A stretch of 64,000 bases of DNA from an uncultured Bacilli bacterium (GTDB taxonomy: Bacteria > Bacillota_I > Bacilli_A > RF39 > UBA660). Positions within the stretch are counted from its first letter, which is position 1; each line of letters starts with the position of its first letter. Shown here piece after piece: positions 33,825 through 44,172 of this stretch. Both the position numbers and the translations under genes were made by a program. The stretch lies in the NCBI GenBank assembly GCA_934085565.1, contig CAKOHG010000005.1, positions 44,482 to 108,481 of the forward strand, written 5' to 3'. Under the pieces are notes generated by a model. It was not told the DNA's origin, did no database searches, and saw only the letters and a list, made by a program, of their open reading frames with translations.

Positions 33825-35258
33825 ATGCCTGAAAAGTTAAGAGATAAAAAAATTTTGTATGGTTTATTGCTTTTCTTTTTTCTGGTAGTGATTCCTTTAG
33901 TAAGCTATGCTTTATTAAAAGATAAATTTAAAGTAAAAGAATTTAAAGACGTTGTCGAAGTAAATTACCAAAGTGATTTTAAAGAGGCAAGTGGAGAAGT
34001 TTGTTATGGTAATTTCTTTAATTGTAATGAGGTAACTGTTTCATCGGATGGAGAAGTAGACACGAGTAAAATTGGAGAATATACCCTTAAATATACTTAT
34101 GAATTTGAAGGGCAAAAATTTTTTAAAGAGCAAAAAGTTGAAGTAAAAGATTTAGAAGCTCCTCATATCACGTTGGAAGATGAAAATATTACGGTTTGTC
34201 CTAACGGAAAACTTCGTCAATATAATGTCAAGGCAGAAGATAATTATGACAAAGATGTGGAAGATGAAATAACGACCAAATATCAAAATGGCAAAGTTAT
34301 TTTTGAAGTGACCGATAATTCTGGTAATAAGGCTACCTTAGAAAAAGAAGCTCCTTTAAAAGATGAAGATAAACCTGTAATAACTTTAAAAGGTGACAAC
34401 GTTGTTTCTATCAAAGTCGGAGATAAATATGAAGAATTAGGAGCCACTGCCACCGATGAATGTGATGGTGATTTAACAGATAAAATAACCGTTGAATCTA
34501 AAGTGGATATTAGTACTCCAGGAGAATATGAAGTGTCTTATAAAGTGATGGATAGTAGCCAAAATGAGGCAAGCATAAAAAGAAAAGTGTATGTTTATAA
34601 GCAAAATAATCCATCCGCACCAGCTGGTAAAAGTATTTATTTAACTTTTGATGATGGACCAAGTTATTATACAAGTAAATTATTAGACGTTTTAAAAAAG
34701 TATAATGTAAAAGCTACTTTTTTTGTAACCAGTCAAGGCTTAACCAGTGGTTATGATGATGTGATTTTAAGAGAATATAAAGAAGGTCATACGGTAGGTC
34801 TTCATTCTTATTCTCATAATTATAATATTTATACCAGTGAAAATACTTATTTTAATGATTTATATGCAATTCAAAATAAGGTAAAGAAAATAACAGGTTA
34901 TACTACAAATATTATTCGTTTTCCAGGAGGAAGTTCTAATACTATAAGTAAAAGTTATGATGGAGGAACCCATATCATGAGTACTTTAACGAAAGCCGTT
35001 GAAGCCAAAGGATTTCGTTACTTTGATTGGAATGTAGTTTCGGGTGACGCTGGCGAAACGACTAACACAGCAACTGTAATTTCCAATGTAATAAGTGCCC
35101 TAGGCAATAATAGTACTTATATGATTTTACAACATGATATTAAAGGTTTTAGTGTAGATGCTGTAGAAAGTATCATTGAATTTGGACTTTCCCATGGTTA
35201 TACTTTTCGAGCTATCACGAGTGATACTCCAACAGTTCACCACCATGTTAATAATTAA
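33825..35258 (+). CDS. Membrane-anchored polysaccharide deacetylase with Ig-like domains
   Basis: 477 residues. An N-terminal anchor (about 10-28) is followed by Ig-like/DUF5011 bacterial domains (about 35-250; repeated GEYEVSYKVMDSSQNEA-type strands) and a NodB deacetylase domain (about 265-465). The catalytic motifs are present: FDDGPS, the zinc-binding H-S-Y-S-H (motif 2) and RFPGGSSN (motif 3). It should remove acetyl groups from peptidoglycan or another surface glycan outside the cell, a common lysozyme-resistance modification. GAGGTG precedes the ATG. Confidence 0.88.
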   Translation: MPEKLRDKKILYGLLLFFFLVVIPLVSYALLKDKFKVKEFKDVVEVNYQSDFKEASGEVCYGNFFNCNEVTVSSDGEVDTSKIGEYTLKYTYEFEGQKFFKEQKVEVKDLEAPHITLEDENITVCPNGKLRQYNVKAEDNYDKDVEDEITTKYQNGKVIFEVTDNSGNKATLEKEAPLKDEDKPVITLKGDNVVSIKVGDKYEELGATATDECDGDLTDKITVESKVDISTPGEYEVSYKVMDSSQNEASIKRKVYVYKQNNPSAPAGKSIYLTFDDGPSYYTSKLLDVLKKYNVKATFFVTSQGLTSGYDDVILREYKEGHTVGLHSYSHNYNIYTSENTYFNDLYAIQNKVKKITGYTTNIIRFPGGSSNTISKSYDGGTHIMSTLTKAVEAKGFRYFDWNVVSGDAGETTNTATVISNVISALGNNSTYMILQHDIKGFSVDAVESIIEFGLSHGYTFRAITSDTPTVHHHVNN

Positions 35259-35261
35259 AAA

Positions 35262-35291
35262 AAAAGGCATAAAAGCTTTTCTTTTTTTTAC
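35262..35291 (+). terminator. Terminator after the deacetylase gene
   Basis: An A-rich arm ending AAAGGC pairs through one G-U with GCTTTT and is followed by CTTTTTTTT. Confidence 0.6.
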
Positions 35292-35357
35292 AAAAAATGG
35301 AAAATGTTGTTCTTTTCTTCTAAAAAAAAGTGTATAATTTCTTCTGGAGTGATGTCT

Positions 35358-36035
35358 ATGAAAGAAAGATATTTTCTAAAAGAAGAAGTTAGTAAAATTA
35401 AAATTCCTAATTATAGTTTAAGTGAAGAAATTATCAATTCGTTATCTCATGGTCTTGCCGCTGCTTTTAGTATTGCTGGCCTTATTTTAATGATTGTTAA
35501 AGCTAGTCATGAAAGTGTGTTAAATTTAGTTTCGGTAACTATTTTTGGTACCACAATGATTATTTTATATACCATTAGTTGTATTTATCATGCTTTATCT
35601 CCCCATATTATGGGCAAGAAAATTTTAAGAGTTATAGATCACATCAACGTCTTTTTACTTGTTTTAGGAACTATTATTCCGGTGGCATTAATAGGTATCG
35701 GTGGTATCAAAGGCTATATTTTCTTTGGTATTGTTGCCCTTGTTACTTTAGTGGGTATTTTTGCTTCTAGTGTAAATATTGATAAAGTTCAGTGGATAGA
35801 GGTCATGTGTCATTTAATTAATGGTTGGAGTGTTTTGTTTTTTGCCAAACCATTAATAGCCAATATTGGTTTTATGCCTGTTTTATTAATCATCTTAGGT
35901 GGTGTTATGTATTCTTTGGGAGCCATACTATATGGAGTTGGTTCTAAAAAGAAATATATTCATTGTGTGTTTCATTTCTTTTGTATTTTTGGAACTATAT
36001 TTCATTTTATAGCTATTTATGGCTATCTCATTTAA
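35358..36035 (+). CDS. Hemolysin III/PAQR-family membrane protein
   Basis: 225 residues from the ATG at 35358 (GGAGTG 6 nt upstream). Seven hydrophobic helices are visible. Family signatures: EEIINSLSHGLAAAFS with the conserved Ser/His, then SCIYHAL, IDHINVFLLVLGT and FHFFCIFGTIFHF, supplying the His/Asp cluster typical of the YqfA/TrhA branch. The name hemolysin III is historical; the bacterial proteins are thought to affect membrane homeostasis. The 3' end overlaps the next, convergent gene by 4 bp. Confidence 0.85.
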   Translation: MKERYFLKEEVSKIKIPNYSLSEEIINSLSHGLAAAFSIAGLILMIVKASHESVLNLVSVTIFGTTMIILYTISCIYHALSPHIMGKKILRVIDHINVFLLVLGTIIPVALIGIGGIKGYIFFGIVALVTLVGIFASSVNIDKVQWIEVMCHLINGWSVLFFAKPLIANIGFMPVLLIILGGVMYSLGAILYGVGSKKKYIHCVFHFFCIFGTIFHFIAIYGYLI

Positions 36036-37153
36036 ACAAGTGGATTTTTAACGTTTAGAATTAATTTGTTATCTTGACTGACTTGATAAATAACATCGTT
36101 TTTAAGTTTATTAGAAACGGTTTTATTTTTGTTTAAAACAAGAATTTCATCATCTAACATCGCGGCATTTTTGATGTTAGTAATTTTAAATAAAATATTA
36201 CGTTTTATTTCTTTTAACAATGTGTAAAACCCTTCGATATCATAGCAAATAGGATTAGAGTTGTTTCCAAAAAAATAATTGATAAAATGAACAAGAGTGT
36301 TATTTTCTTTATATAAATAACGAATTAAATTTCTTTCTATAATTGAAAAATTATAACCTTTATTTTGTAAAATGTCTTCTTGCCATTTATTTATATCAGT
36401 TTGCAAAAATTCTTGAATTATGTTATTCGTAGCTTCTTCAATTTTTATATTAATTTTTTCTTTAGATAATTTCTTGTTTTTATTTTCGTTTTTAATTTGA
36501 TTTTCTATTTGTTTTGTTTTGGCATAAAGATAATCTTGCATTAAAGGAGATAATAATGCTTCACAATTATCTTTTTTTATTTCTGAAAAAATAAGTACCT
36601 CACGAGATTCGCTGGCAAAATTTGAAAATCCTTTTACGTTAATTTTGGTTCTTCCTTTTTCATAATCTATGATTTTAAAAACTTCTGGCCAAGTCAAATC
36701 GAGACCTTTAGCATCTTTGGCAATGTATAAGGGTAAAACATCTTTACTATCTACTAAAGATTGTAGGGCATTTGCGCGAGATAAGTTGACATAGCTTCCT
36801 CGTCTTACTAAATTTTGTTTTTCTTTAGCAAAATCGTAATAGCAATCATCCGGAATATTTAAAACAACTATATTTTTTCTTTTCATATATTGATTATATT
36901 TTCCTGCTTGGATGATGGCATATTCTTTGGCTACATAATTAAAGCTTTTAGAAGTAGAAATCCACATAGAATTTTGAGCGTTGCTAATAATGTGTTTAAT
37001 GACATAATAAGATGGGGCAATACAGTGATTTCTAGCAATAATATCTATGATGGAAGCATGGTTTTTATCATTTTGTCTCAATTGACATAAAATATCCTCA
37101 TGGTTAAGATAATTTTTATCATCATCTTTGTTTAAAGCTCTGTATAAATACAT
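36032..37153 (-). CDS. Putative ADP-ribosyltransferase-like protein
   Basis: 373 residues from the ATG at 37153 (AGAGGA upstream). No family is certain. The N-terminal ~190 residues show, in order, Y-R5-A, a W-I-S66-T67-S68 segment and S-R-E185-V-L-I-F. This is the order and local context of the R-S-E class of ADP-ribosyltransferases (Arg, STS, and Glu before VL). The usual first residue of the E/Q-x-E pair is Ser here, which weakens the call. The C-terminal half is lysine-rich and helical. No signal peptide; it would act in the cytosol. Confidence 0.4.
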   Translation of the reverse strand: MYLYRALNKDDDKNYLNHEDILCQLRQNDKNHASIIDIIARNHCIAPSYYVIKHIISNAQNSMWISTSKSFNYVAKEYAIIQAGKYNQYMKRKNIVVLNIPDDCYYDFAKEKQNLVRRGSYVNLSRANALQSLVDSKDVLPLYIAKDAKGLDLTWPEVFKIIDYEKGRTKINVKGFSNFASESREVLIFSEIKKDNCEALLSPLMQDYLYAKTKQIENQIKNENKNKKLSKEKINIKIEEATNNIIQEFLQTDINKWQEDILQNKGYNFSIIERNLIRYLYKENNTLVHFINYFFGNNSNPICYDIEGFYTLLKEIKRNILFKITNIKNAAMLDDEILVLNKNKTVSNKLKNDVIYQVSQDNKLILNVKNPLV

Positions 37154-37282
37154 AATATTTCCTCTTTTCAAATTTTAAATATTATATATAGCTGTTATTT
37201 TGATGTCAATTAAAAAAATTTTGTTCATAGCTAAATTAAAATCTTTATGTTACAATAGCTAAGAAAAGAAAGGAAGCTTAAT

Positions 37283-38605
37283 ATGAATAAAATTGTTTGT
37301 CCACATTGTCATAATACTTTTGAAATTGATAATCAAGATTATGCCTCTATTTTAAATCAAGTAAGAGATAAAGAATTTGAAAAACAAGTAAAACTAAATG
37401 ATGAAAGAAAAGAAAAAGAAAAACAGGATGCTTTAGAACTTCTAAAAATAAAAATGGATAATGAAAAAGCAATCACTTTAAAAGCTAAAGAGGAAGAGAT
37501 AAATAAATTACAAGCCACTTTAAAAAATCAAGAACAAGAAAGAGAAGCTAAAATAGCTCAAATAAAATTAGAAGAGCAAACAAGCGCCTTAGAAAAGACG
37601 AGTAAATTAAAGTTAAAGATTGCTGAATTAGAGCAAGAAATAAAATTACAAAATATGCAAAAAGAAAAAGCTTTAGATAAAATGACTTCTCAAAAAGATG
37701 AGGAAATTAGTTCTTTAAAAAATACTATTTTATTAAACCAAAAAGAATATTCTTTAAAAGAGGCTAATATGAAACAGTCTTTTGAACAAGAAATAAAAAG
37801 TAAAAATGATATCATTGAATATTATAAAGATTTAAAGGCAAGACAATCAACCAAAATGATTGGGGAAACTTTAGAGCAACATTGTAATGCTGAATTTAGT
37901 AGAATTAGACCTATTTTAAGTAAAAATACTTATTTTGAAAAAGATAATGATATTAAAACAGGTTCTAAAGGAGACTTTATTTTTAGGGAATATGATGAGG
38001 ACGAGAACGAACTTTTATCTATTATGTTTGAAATGAAAAATGAAGCCGATGAAACAGCTACGAAACATAAAAATGAAGATTTTTTCAAAGAATTAGATAA
38101 AGATAGAAAAGAGAAAAAATGCGAATATGCCGTTTTAGTCAGTTTACTTGAAATAGATAATGAAGTATATAATGTCGGCATTGTTGATGTTTCTTATAAA
38201 TACGATAAAATGTATGTCATAAGACCGCAATTTTTTATACCTTTAATTACTCTTTTAAGAAATGCCTCTTTAAAATCATTAGAGTATAAAAAAGAAATCA
38301 CTATTATGAAAAATCAAAATTTAGATATTTTACATTTTGAAGAAAATATGAATAAATTTAAAGAAGCTTTTGGCAGAAACTATCAAATTGCTTCTACGAA
38401 ATTTAAAAAAGCTATTGATGAGATTGATAAAACAATCGATCATTTACAAAAAACAAAAGAAGCTTTATTATCGAGTGAAAACAATTTAAGATTAGCTAAC
38501 AATAAAGCAGAAGATTTAACGATTAAAAATTTAACAAAAAATAATGAAACGATGAAAAAATTATTTGCTGAGGTAAAAGAAAGAGAAGAAGATATTAAAG
38601 AGTGA
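37283..38605 (+). CDS. DUF2130 coiled-coil protein
   Basis: 440 residues. An N-terminal CPHCHNTFEI zinc-ribbon-like start (residues 5-14) is followed by a long coiled coil (about 25-180), a globular domain with GETLEQHCNAEFSRIRP and GSKGDFIFREYDEDENE (about 195-240), and a C-terminal coiled coil. The layout matches DUF2130 proteins, whose core has been related to restriction-endonuclease-like folds (D...E-x-K type: GDFIFRE...MFEMKNE). Function unproven. AAAGGAAG precedes the ATG. Confidence 0.8.
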   Translation: MNKIVCPHCHNTFEIDNQDYASILNQVRDKEFEKQVKLNDERKEKEKQDALELLKIKMDNEKAITLKAKEEEINKLQATLKNQEQEREAKIAQIKLEEQTSALEKTSKLKLKIAELEQEIKLQNMQKEKALDKMTSQKDEEISSLKNTILLNQKEYSLKEANMKQSFEQEIKSKNDIIEYYKDLKARQSTKMIGETLEQHCNAEFSRIRPILSKNTYFEKDNDIKTGSKGDFIFREYDEDENELLSIMFEMKNEADETATKHKNEDFFKELDKDRKEKKCEYAVLVSLLEIDNEVYNVGIVDVSYKYDKMYVIRPQFFIPLITLLRNASLKSLEYKKEITIMKNQNLDILHFEENMNKFKEAFGRNYQIASTKFKKAIDEIDKTIDHLQKTKEALLSSENNLRLANNKAEDLTIKNLTKNNETMKKLFAEVKEREEDIKE

Positions 38606-38669
38606 TAATTTCTTCTTTTATCTCATTAGTTAATGTGGTATATTAATTCAGTGAAAGAAGGAATTTTAA

Positions 38670-40292
38670 ATGGATAAAACTTTAATTTTTGGTCATAGAA
38701 ACCCTGATACAGATACCGTTTGTTCAGCCATTAGTTTAGCTTATTTAGAAAATAAACGTGGTGTGCATTCTGAAGCAAGAGTTTTAGGTCATATTAATAG
38801 AGAAACCGCTTTTGCTCTTAACCATTTTGGAGTAAAAGAACCAGAATATTTAAATAACGTAAAAGTACAACTTAGAAACGTACATTACAATAAAGGTGTT
38901 ATGCTAGAAGAAAATGCTTCTTTAATTGAAGTTGTTGATTATATGCATGAAAAAAATTGTACGGCTGTACCTATTGTTGATAATGAAAAACACATTGCAG
39001 GTCTTATTACTTTAAAAGAGATTGCTAATATTTTTGTTGAAAATTCAAAAGATCATTTATATACGAGTTATCAACATATTGTAGATGCTTTAAAAGGTAA
39101 AGAAATTTTACATTTCCATGATGAATTTAATGGTAAGTTATATGCTGGAAGTTATCAAAGTCAAACTTTTATTGAAAAAGTAGAGTTTACACCAAGTGAT
39201 ATTTTAATTGTTGGTGACCGTTATAAAGTAGTTGAACACGCGATTAAAAGTGGTATTAGTTTAATTGTTTTAACGGGTAATTTAGAACTTGATGAAACTT
39301 TATTAAACGAAGCTCGCGAAAAAAGAGTAAGTATTATTTCTAGTTCTTATGATACTTATAATACTTGCAATAAGATTGCTTTAAGTAATTATGTAAAATC
39401 ACTTGATTTAAATAAGACACCATCTGTTGTTTATGATCAAGATTATCTTACGGACTTTACAGCTATGGCTCAGAAACTAGGTCATACCAACTATCCTATT
39501 TTAAACAAAAAAGAAGAAGTTTTAGGTTTGATTAGAGTTACCGACACTGGTAAATACGACAAGAAAAATGTTATTTTAGTAGACCATAATAGTTTAGAGC
39601 AAAGTGTTTCTGGTATTGATGAAGCAAGTATTGTGGAAATTATTGATCATCATAACTTAGGAGCGATTGGTACTTCTATTCCTATTAATGTTCGTTGTAT
39701 GCCAGTTGGTTGTACTTGTACGATTCTTTATCAATTATATCAAGAATATAATGTTAATATTCCAAAAGAAATGGCTGGTTTAATGTTATCTGCTATTTTA
39801 TCAGATACTTTAATTTTAAAGAGTCCAACAACTACAGATATGGATCGTAAAGCTGTTTTAGAACTTTCTAAAATTTGTGATGAAAACTATGAAGAATATG
39901 GTTACCAAATGTTAAAAGCAGGTAGCAGTATTGCCGGCATGAGTGTCGAAGACGTTATCTATCAAGATTTTAAATCTTATAAAATTGGTAACGATACTTT
40001 AGGTATTAGTCAAATTATTACTATGGATTTTGATAATATCAAAGAGAACATGAATGATTATGTTACTAAATTAGATGAACTTTCTAAAAATGACTATGCT
40101 GCAGTTACTGTTTTCATTACAGATATTGTTAAAAATGGTTCTTATGTTTTATATAACACGAATGCCAAACATATTGTTGAAGACAGTTTTGACTTAGAAG
40201 ATGTTGAAGAAGGAACATTTATTAAAGATTTAGTTTCACGTAAAAAACAAATGCTTCCTAAATTAATGGAATCATTTGAAAGAAATAATTAA
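38670..40292 (+). CDS. ppaC: CBS-domain manganese-dependent inorganic pyrophosphatase
   Basis: 540 residues. The DHH phosphoesterase part starts with FGHRNPDTDTVCSAI (residues 7-21, metal ligands His and Asp), is interrupted by a CBS pair and a DRTGG-like domain (about 70-290), and resumes with ILVDHNSLEQS, IVEIIDHHNLG (metal-binding DHH) and DHHA2 near the C-terminus. This is the family II pyrophosphatase with regulatory CBS-DRTGG insert, which senses adenine nucleotides in relatives. It hydrolyses PPi to drive biosynthesis in the cytosol. Confidence 0.93.
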   Translation: MDKTLIFGHRNPDTDTVCSAISLAYLENKRGVHSEARVLGHINRETAFALNHFGVKEPEYLNNVKVQLRNVHYNKGVMLEENASLIEVVDYMHEKNCTAVPIVDNEKHIAGLITLKEIANIFVENSKDHLYTSYQHIVDALKGKEILHFHDEFNGKLYAGSYQSQTFIEKVEFTPSDILIVGDRYKVVEHAIKSGISLIVLTGNLELDETLLNEAREKRVSIISSSYDTYNTCNKIALSNYVKSLDLNKTPSVVYDQDYLTDFTAMAQKLGHTNYPILNKKEEVLGLIRVTDTGKYDKKNVILVDHNSLEQSVSGIDEASIVEIIDHHNLGAIGTSIPINVRCMPVGCTCTILYQLYQEYNVNIPKEMAGLMLSAILSDTLILKSPTTTDMDRKAVLELSKICDENYEEYGYQMLKAGSSIAGMSVEDVIYQDFKSYKIGNDTLGISQIITMDFDNIKENMNDYVTKLDELSKNDYAAVTVFITDIVKNGSYVLYNTNAKHIVEDSFDLEDVEEGTFIKDLVSRKKQMLPKLMESFERNN

Positions 40293-40369
40293 GAAAGGTG
40301 TTAAGCTTTTCTTTTTTTGTTTTAAAAATTATTCATTTTTGGTATCCTAATAATAGGAGAGTGATAATA

Positions 40370-41122
40370 GTGAAAGCATTAATAACAGGAGCTTCATCTG
40401 GCATAGGTCGTGACATGGCTCGTTATTTAGATAGTAAAAAAATTGATTTAATATTAGTGGCTAGAGATAAAGAAAATCTTTTAAAATTAAAACATGAATT
40501 GTCGGTTAATATTGAAGTTTTAACGTATGATTTGACAGTAAAAGAAAATGTATATGAACTTTATGAACAAGTAAAAAATGAAAATATAGATATTTTAATT
40601 AACAATGCCGGATTCGGTTTATTTGGAGAGTTTAGTGAAACTAATTTAGATAGAGAACTCGAAATGATTAATTTAAATGTGGTAGCGTATCATATTTTAA
40701 CAAAACTTTTTTTACAAGATTTTATTAAAAAGGACCAAGGTTATATTTTAAATGTTTGTTCTAGTGCTGGTTTTTTACCCGGTCCAAGATTATCTACTTA
40801 TTACGCTACTAAAAATTATGTTTTAAAGCTTACAATGGCTATTTATGAGGAATTAAGAAAAAGTAAAAGTCATGTTTCTATAAGTGCTTTATGTCCTGGT
40901 CCTGTCGATACAAACTTTAATAAAGTTGCTCAGGGTAAATTTAGTATTAAAGGAGCCAATAGTTATGAAGTAGCTAAATATGGTATTGATAAAATGTTTC
41001 AAAGAAAACTACTTATTGTTCCAACTTTAAAAATGAAAATAGGTTTATTTTTCAGTCGTTTTTTTCCTTATAAGTTACTCCTTAAAATTATTTATCAAAT
41101 TCAATATCGTAAAACAAGATAA
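40370..41122 (+). CDS. Short-chain dehydrogenase/reductase
   Basis: 250 residues from a GTG at 40370, preceded by AGGAGAG; an upstream ATG would add a hydrophobic stretch covering the promoter. SDR motifs: the cofactor site TGASSGIG (about residues 6-13), NNAGFGLFG (about 80-88), the catalytic Ser in VCSSAGF, YYATK (Tyr and Lys of YxxxK) and CPGPVDTNF. The C-terminal basic/aromatic tail (about 220-250) may associate with the membrane. Substrate unknown. Confidence 0.88.
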   Translation: MKALITGASSGIGRDMARYLDSKKIDLILVARDKENLLKLKHELSVNIEVLTYDLTVKENVYELYEQVKNENIDILINNAGFGLFGEFSETNLDRELEMINLNVVAYHILTKLFLQDFIKKDQGYILNVCSSAGFLPGPRLSTYYATKNYVLKLTMAIYEELRKSKSHVSISALCPGPVDTNFNKVAQGKFSIKGANSYEVAKYGIDKMFQRKLLIVPTLKMKIGLFFSRFFPYKLLLKIIYQIQYRKTR

Positions 41123-41223
41123 TTAATTTTAATTGATAAGTGGAAAATATCATTGCTTTTCACCAGAAATTATCAGATGATGATAAAAAGTAGTAAAAAT
41201 ATGATAATTACATTGTTTTAAGA

Positions 41224-41246
41224 AGAGTTTTCTAAAACTCTTTTTT
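41224..41246 (+). terminator. Terminator between the SDR gene and uvrA
   Basis: AGAGTTT (41224-41230) pairs with AAACTCT (41235-41241) around a 4-nt loop and is followed by T5. Confidence 0.75.
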
Positions 41247-41341
41247 GTTGCTATCAAAACAAATGTATGCTATATTAATTTTGCAAATAATTTTATAGAT
41301 TTGTGGTAGAATAATTAACAAAAAAGGAAGTGTTTGTATTT

Positions 41342-44152
41342 ATGAATGACAAAATAATTGTAAAAGGTGCTAGAGAAAATAATTTAAAAAATGTGGATAT
41401 TGAACTTCCCAAAAATAAACTTATTGTTATGACAGGGGTATCTGGAAGTGGTAAAAGTAGTTTGGCTTTCGATACTATTTTTGCAGAAGGTCAAAGAAGA
41501 TATGTAGAAAGTTTATCGGCATATGCTCGGCAATTTATTGGCGGAGTTGAAAAACCAGATGTGGATTCTATCGAAGGCTTATCTCCAAGTATTTCTATTG
41601 ATCAAAAAACAACCAATAAAAATCCTCGTAGTACTGTTGGAACGATTACAGAAATATATGATTTCTTACGTCTTTTATTTGCACGTATTGGTACACCTTA
41701 TTGCCCAAATCATCATATTCCTATTAAAAGCCAAAGTATTGATGAAATGACAGATAAAATTATGGATTTAGAAGATGGAACAAAGTTAGAAATTTTAGCT
41801 CCTGTTATTCATGGGGAAAAAGGCACTCAAAAAGATTTATTAGAAACCTTAAAAGAACAAGGCTATACCAGAGTAAAAATAGATGGTGAAAATTATTCCT
41901 TAGAAGATATTATTACTTTAGAGAAAAATAAAAAACATAATATTGATGTGGTTGTTGACCGTGTGGTGGTAAGAGGAGAAGAACGTAGTCGTATTTTTGA
42001 ATCTATTGAAAATAGTACCCATTTAGCTGAAGGAAAAGTTGTTTTTCATATTATCGGTGGCGAAGATATTTTAATGAGTGAAAATTATGCCTGCCCAGAG
42101 TGTAATTTTTCTATTCCAGAACTAGAACCACGTTTATTTTCTTTCAATAGTCCTTATGGAGCTTGTCCTGAATGTAAAGGACTTGGAACCAAATTAAAGA
42201 TTAGTGAAGATTTAATTATTCCTAATAAAGATAAATCTTTAAATGAAGGAGCTATTGTCGCTTATAATATTGATAATAATATTCATAATACAACCATTGA
42301 AGCCATTTGTAAAAAATACGATATTGATATGAATGCTCCTATCAAAGATATTCCAAGAGATAAATTAAATATTATTTTACATGGTACCACAGAGCCTATT
42401 GAAATTAAATATGTTTCTAAAACAGGAAATGTTCGTTATACCAATGATTATTATGAAGGTGTTGTTCCAAATCTTGAAAGACGTTATATGGAAACTTCTA
42501 GTGCTTGGATTCGTGATTGGTTAGAAGGCTTTATGGTCGAGACAGATTGTTCTTTATGTCATGGTACAAGGCTTCAAAAAAGCGTTTTATCTATCTATAT
42601 TAATAAAAAGAATATTTATGATATGACCATCATGAGTATCAAAGAATTAAGAGATTTTTTAAGAGGTTTAAAACTTACCAAAGAACAAGAAAATATTAGT
42701 CATTTACTTTTAACAGAAATTGACAATCGTTTGACATTTTTAGTTAACGTTGGTTTGGAGTATTTAAGTTTACATCGTAACGCGGGTACTCTTTCTGGAG
42801 GAGAATCGCAACGTATTCGTTTAGCAACGCAAATTGGTAGTAAATTATCCGGTGTCTTATATGTTTTAGACGAACCAAGTATTGGCTTACATCAAAAAGA
42901 TAATGAAAAACTAATTCGTTCTTTACAGGAAATGCGTGATTTAGGCAATACTTTAATTGTCGTAGAACATGACGAAGATACCATGAGAGCAGCTGATTAC
43001 TTAGTTGATATTGGTCCTGGTGCGGGTGAAAATGGTGGAACGGTTGTGGCAGCTGGCACACCAGAAGAAGTTATGAAAAATAAAAATTCTTTAACGGGTA
43101 GATATTTAGCAGGTACAGAAAAAATAGAAGTTCCTAAAAAAAGAAGAAAAGGTAATGGTAAGTACTTAGAAGTGGTAAAAGCTTCGCAAAATAATTTAAA
43201 GAAAATAAATGTTAAATTCCCTTTAGGAAAATTTATATGTGTTACCGGTGTATCTGGAAGTGGTAAAAGTACCCTTGTTAATGAAATTCTTTGTAAAACG
43301 ATTGCTAATAAATTATATCGCTCTAAAGAAATACCTGGTGCTTGCAAAGAAGTAAAAGGAATTGAAAATTTAGATAAGCTAGTTGTCATTACGCAAGATG
43401 CGATTGGAAGAACACCAAGAAGTAACCCCGCTACTTATGTTGGTGTCTTTGATGATATTAGAGATTTGTTTGCTAACACGAAAGAAAGTAAAATGCATGG
43501 CTATGATAAAGGAAGATTTTCTTTCAATGTTAAAGGTGGTCGTTGTGAAGCCTGCTGGGGTGATGGTGTCAAAAAAATAGAAATGCATTTTTTACCAGAT
43601 GTTTATGTTCCTTGTGATGTTTGTCATGGTAAACGTTATAATAAAGAAACTCTTGAAATAAAATTCAAAGGGAAAACCATTAGTGATGTCTTAGACATGC
43701 GTGTCAGTGAAGCGGTTAAGTTTTTTGAAAATGTTCCTAAAATTAAAAGAAAATTGGATGTTTTAATGGATGTTGGTCTTTCTTATATCACATTAGGCCA
43801 AAGTGCTCCAACTTTATCAGGTGGAGAAGCAGGGCGTGTAAAACTTGCTAAAGAACTTCAAAAGAAGGCAACAGGTAAAAGTTTATTTGTGTTAGATGAA
43901 CCAACGACAGGACTTCATTCTGAAGATATTAAAAAACTTTTAGCTATTTTAAATCGAATCGTGGATAATGGTGATACTGTCTTAGTTATTGAACATAATA
44001 TGGATGTTATTAAAGTTGCCGATCATGTTATCGATTTAGGACCAGATGGTGGTGTTGGTGGTGGAACGGTTGTAGCAACAGGAACACCAGAAGAAGTAAG
44101 CAAAGTACCTGGTTCTTATACCGGTGAATGGTTAAAGAAATACTTAAAATAA
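41342..44152 (+). CDS. uvrA: Excinuclease ABC subunit A
   Basis: 936 residues, the standard UvrA length. Two ABC ATPase modules: Walker A GVSGSGKSSLAFDT and GVSGSGKSTLVNEI, signatures LSGGESQRIRLA and LSGGEAGRVKLA. Zinc modules CPEC...CPEC (about 245-275) and CEACWGDG...CDVCHGKRY (about 730-770) are intact. It scans DNA for lesions with UvrB in nucleotide excision repair. uvrB, often adjacent, is not in the window. A TGGTAGAAT extended -10 box lies about 30 bp upstream. The start chosen is the ATG after AAGGAAG. Confidence 0.96.
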   Translation: MNDKIIVKGARENNLKNVDIELPKNKLIVMTGVSGSGKSSLAFDTIFAEGQRRYVESLSAYARQFIGGVEKPDVDSIEGLSPSISIDQKTTNKNPRSTVGTITEIYDFLRLLFARIGTPYCPNHHIPIKSQSIDEMTDKIMDLEDGTKLEILAPVIHGEKGTQKDLLETLKEQGYTRVKIDGENYSLEDIITLEKNKKHNIDVVVDRVVVRGEERSRIFESIENSTHLAEGKVVFHIIGGEDILMSENYACPECNFSIPELEPRLFSFNSPYGACPECKGLGTKLKISEDLIIPNKDKSLNEGAIVAYNIDNNIHNTTIEAICKKYDIDMNAPIKDIPRDKLNIILHGTTEPIEIKYVSKTGNVRYTNDYYEGVVPNLERRYMETSSAWIRDWLEGFMVETDCSLCHGTRLQKSVLSIYINKKNIYDMTIMSIKELRDFLRGLKLTKEQENISHLLLTEIDNRLTFLVNVGLEYLSLHRNAGTLSGGESQRIRLATQIGSKLSGVLYVLDEPSIGLHQKDNEKLIRSLQEMRDLGNTLIVVEHDEDTMRAADYLVDIGPGAGENGGTVVAAGTPEEVMKNKNSLTGRYLAGTEKIEVPKKRRKGNGKYLEVVKASQNNLKKINVKFPLGKFICVTGVSGSGKSTLVNEILCKTIANKLYRSKEIPGACKEVKGIENLDKLVVITQDAIGRTPRSNPATYVGVFDDIRDLFANTKESKMHGYDKGRFSFNVKGGRCEACWGDGVKKIEMHFLPDVYVPCDVCHGKRYNKETLEIKFKGKTISDVLDMRVSEAVKFFENVPKIKRKLDVLMDVGLSYITLGQSAPTLSGGEAGRVKLAKELQKKATGKSLFVLDEPTTGLHSEDIKKLLAILNRIVDNGDTVLVIEHNMDVIKVADHVIDLGPDGGVGGGTVVATGTPEEVSKVPGSYTGEWLKKYLK

Positions 44153-44172
44153 ATAAAGGATGGGGGTAAAAT

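Noticed and set aside
42744..43588. Several long frames antisense to uvrA (42744-43061, 42997-43389, 43379-43588)
   Set aside because: They lie inside a highly conserved ABC ATPase gene in other frames and reflect its codon bias.
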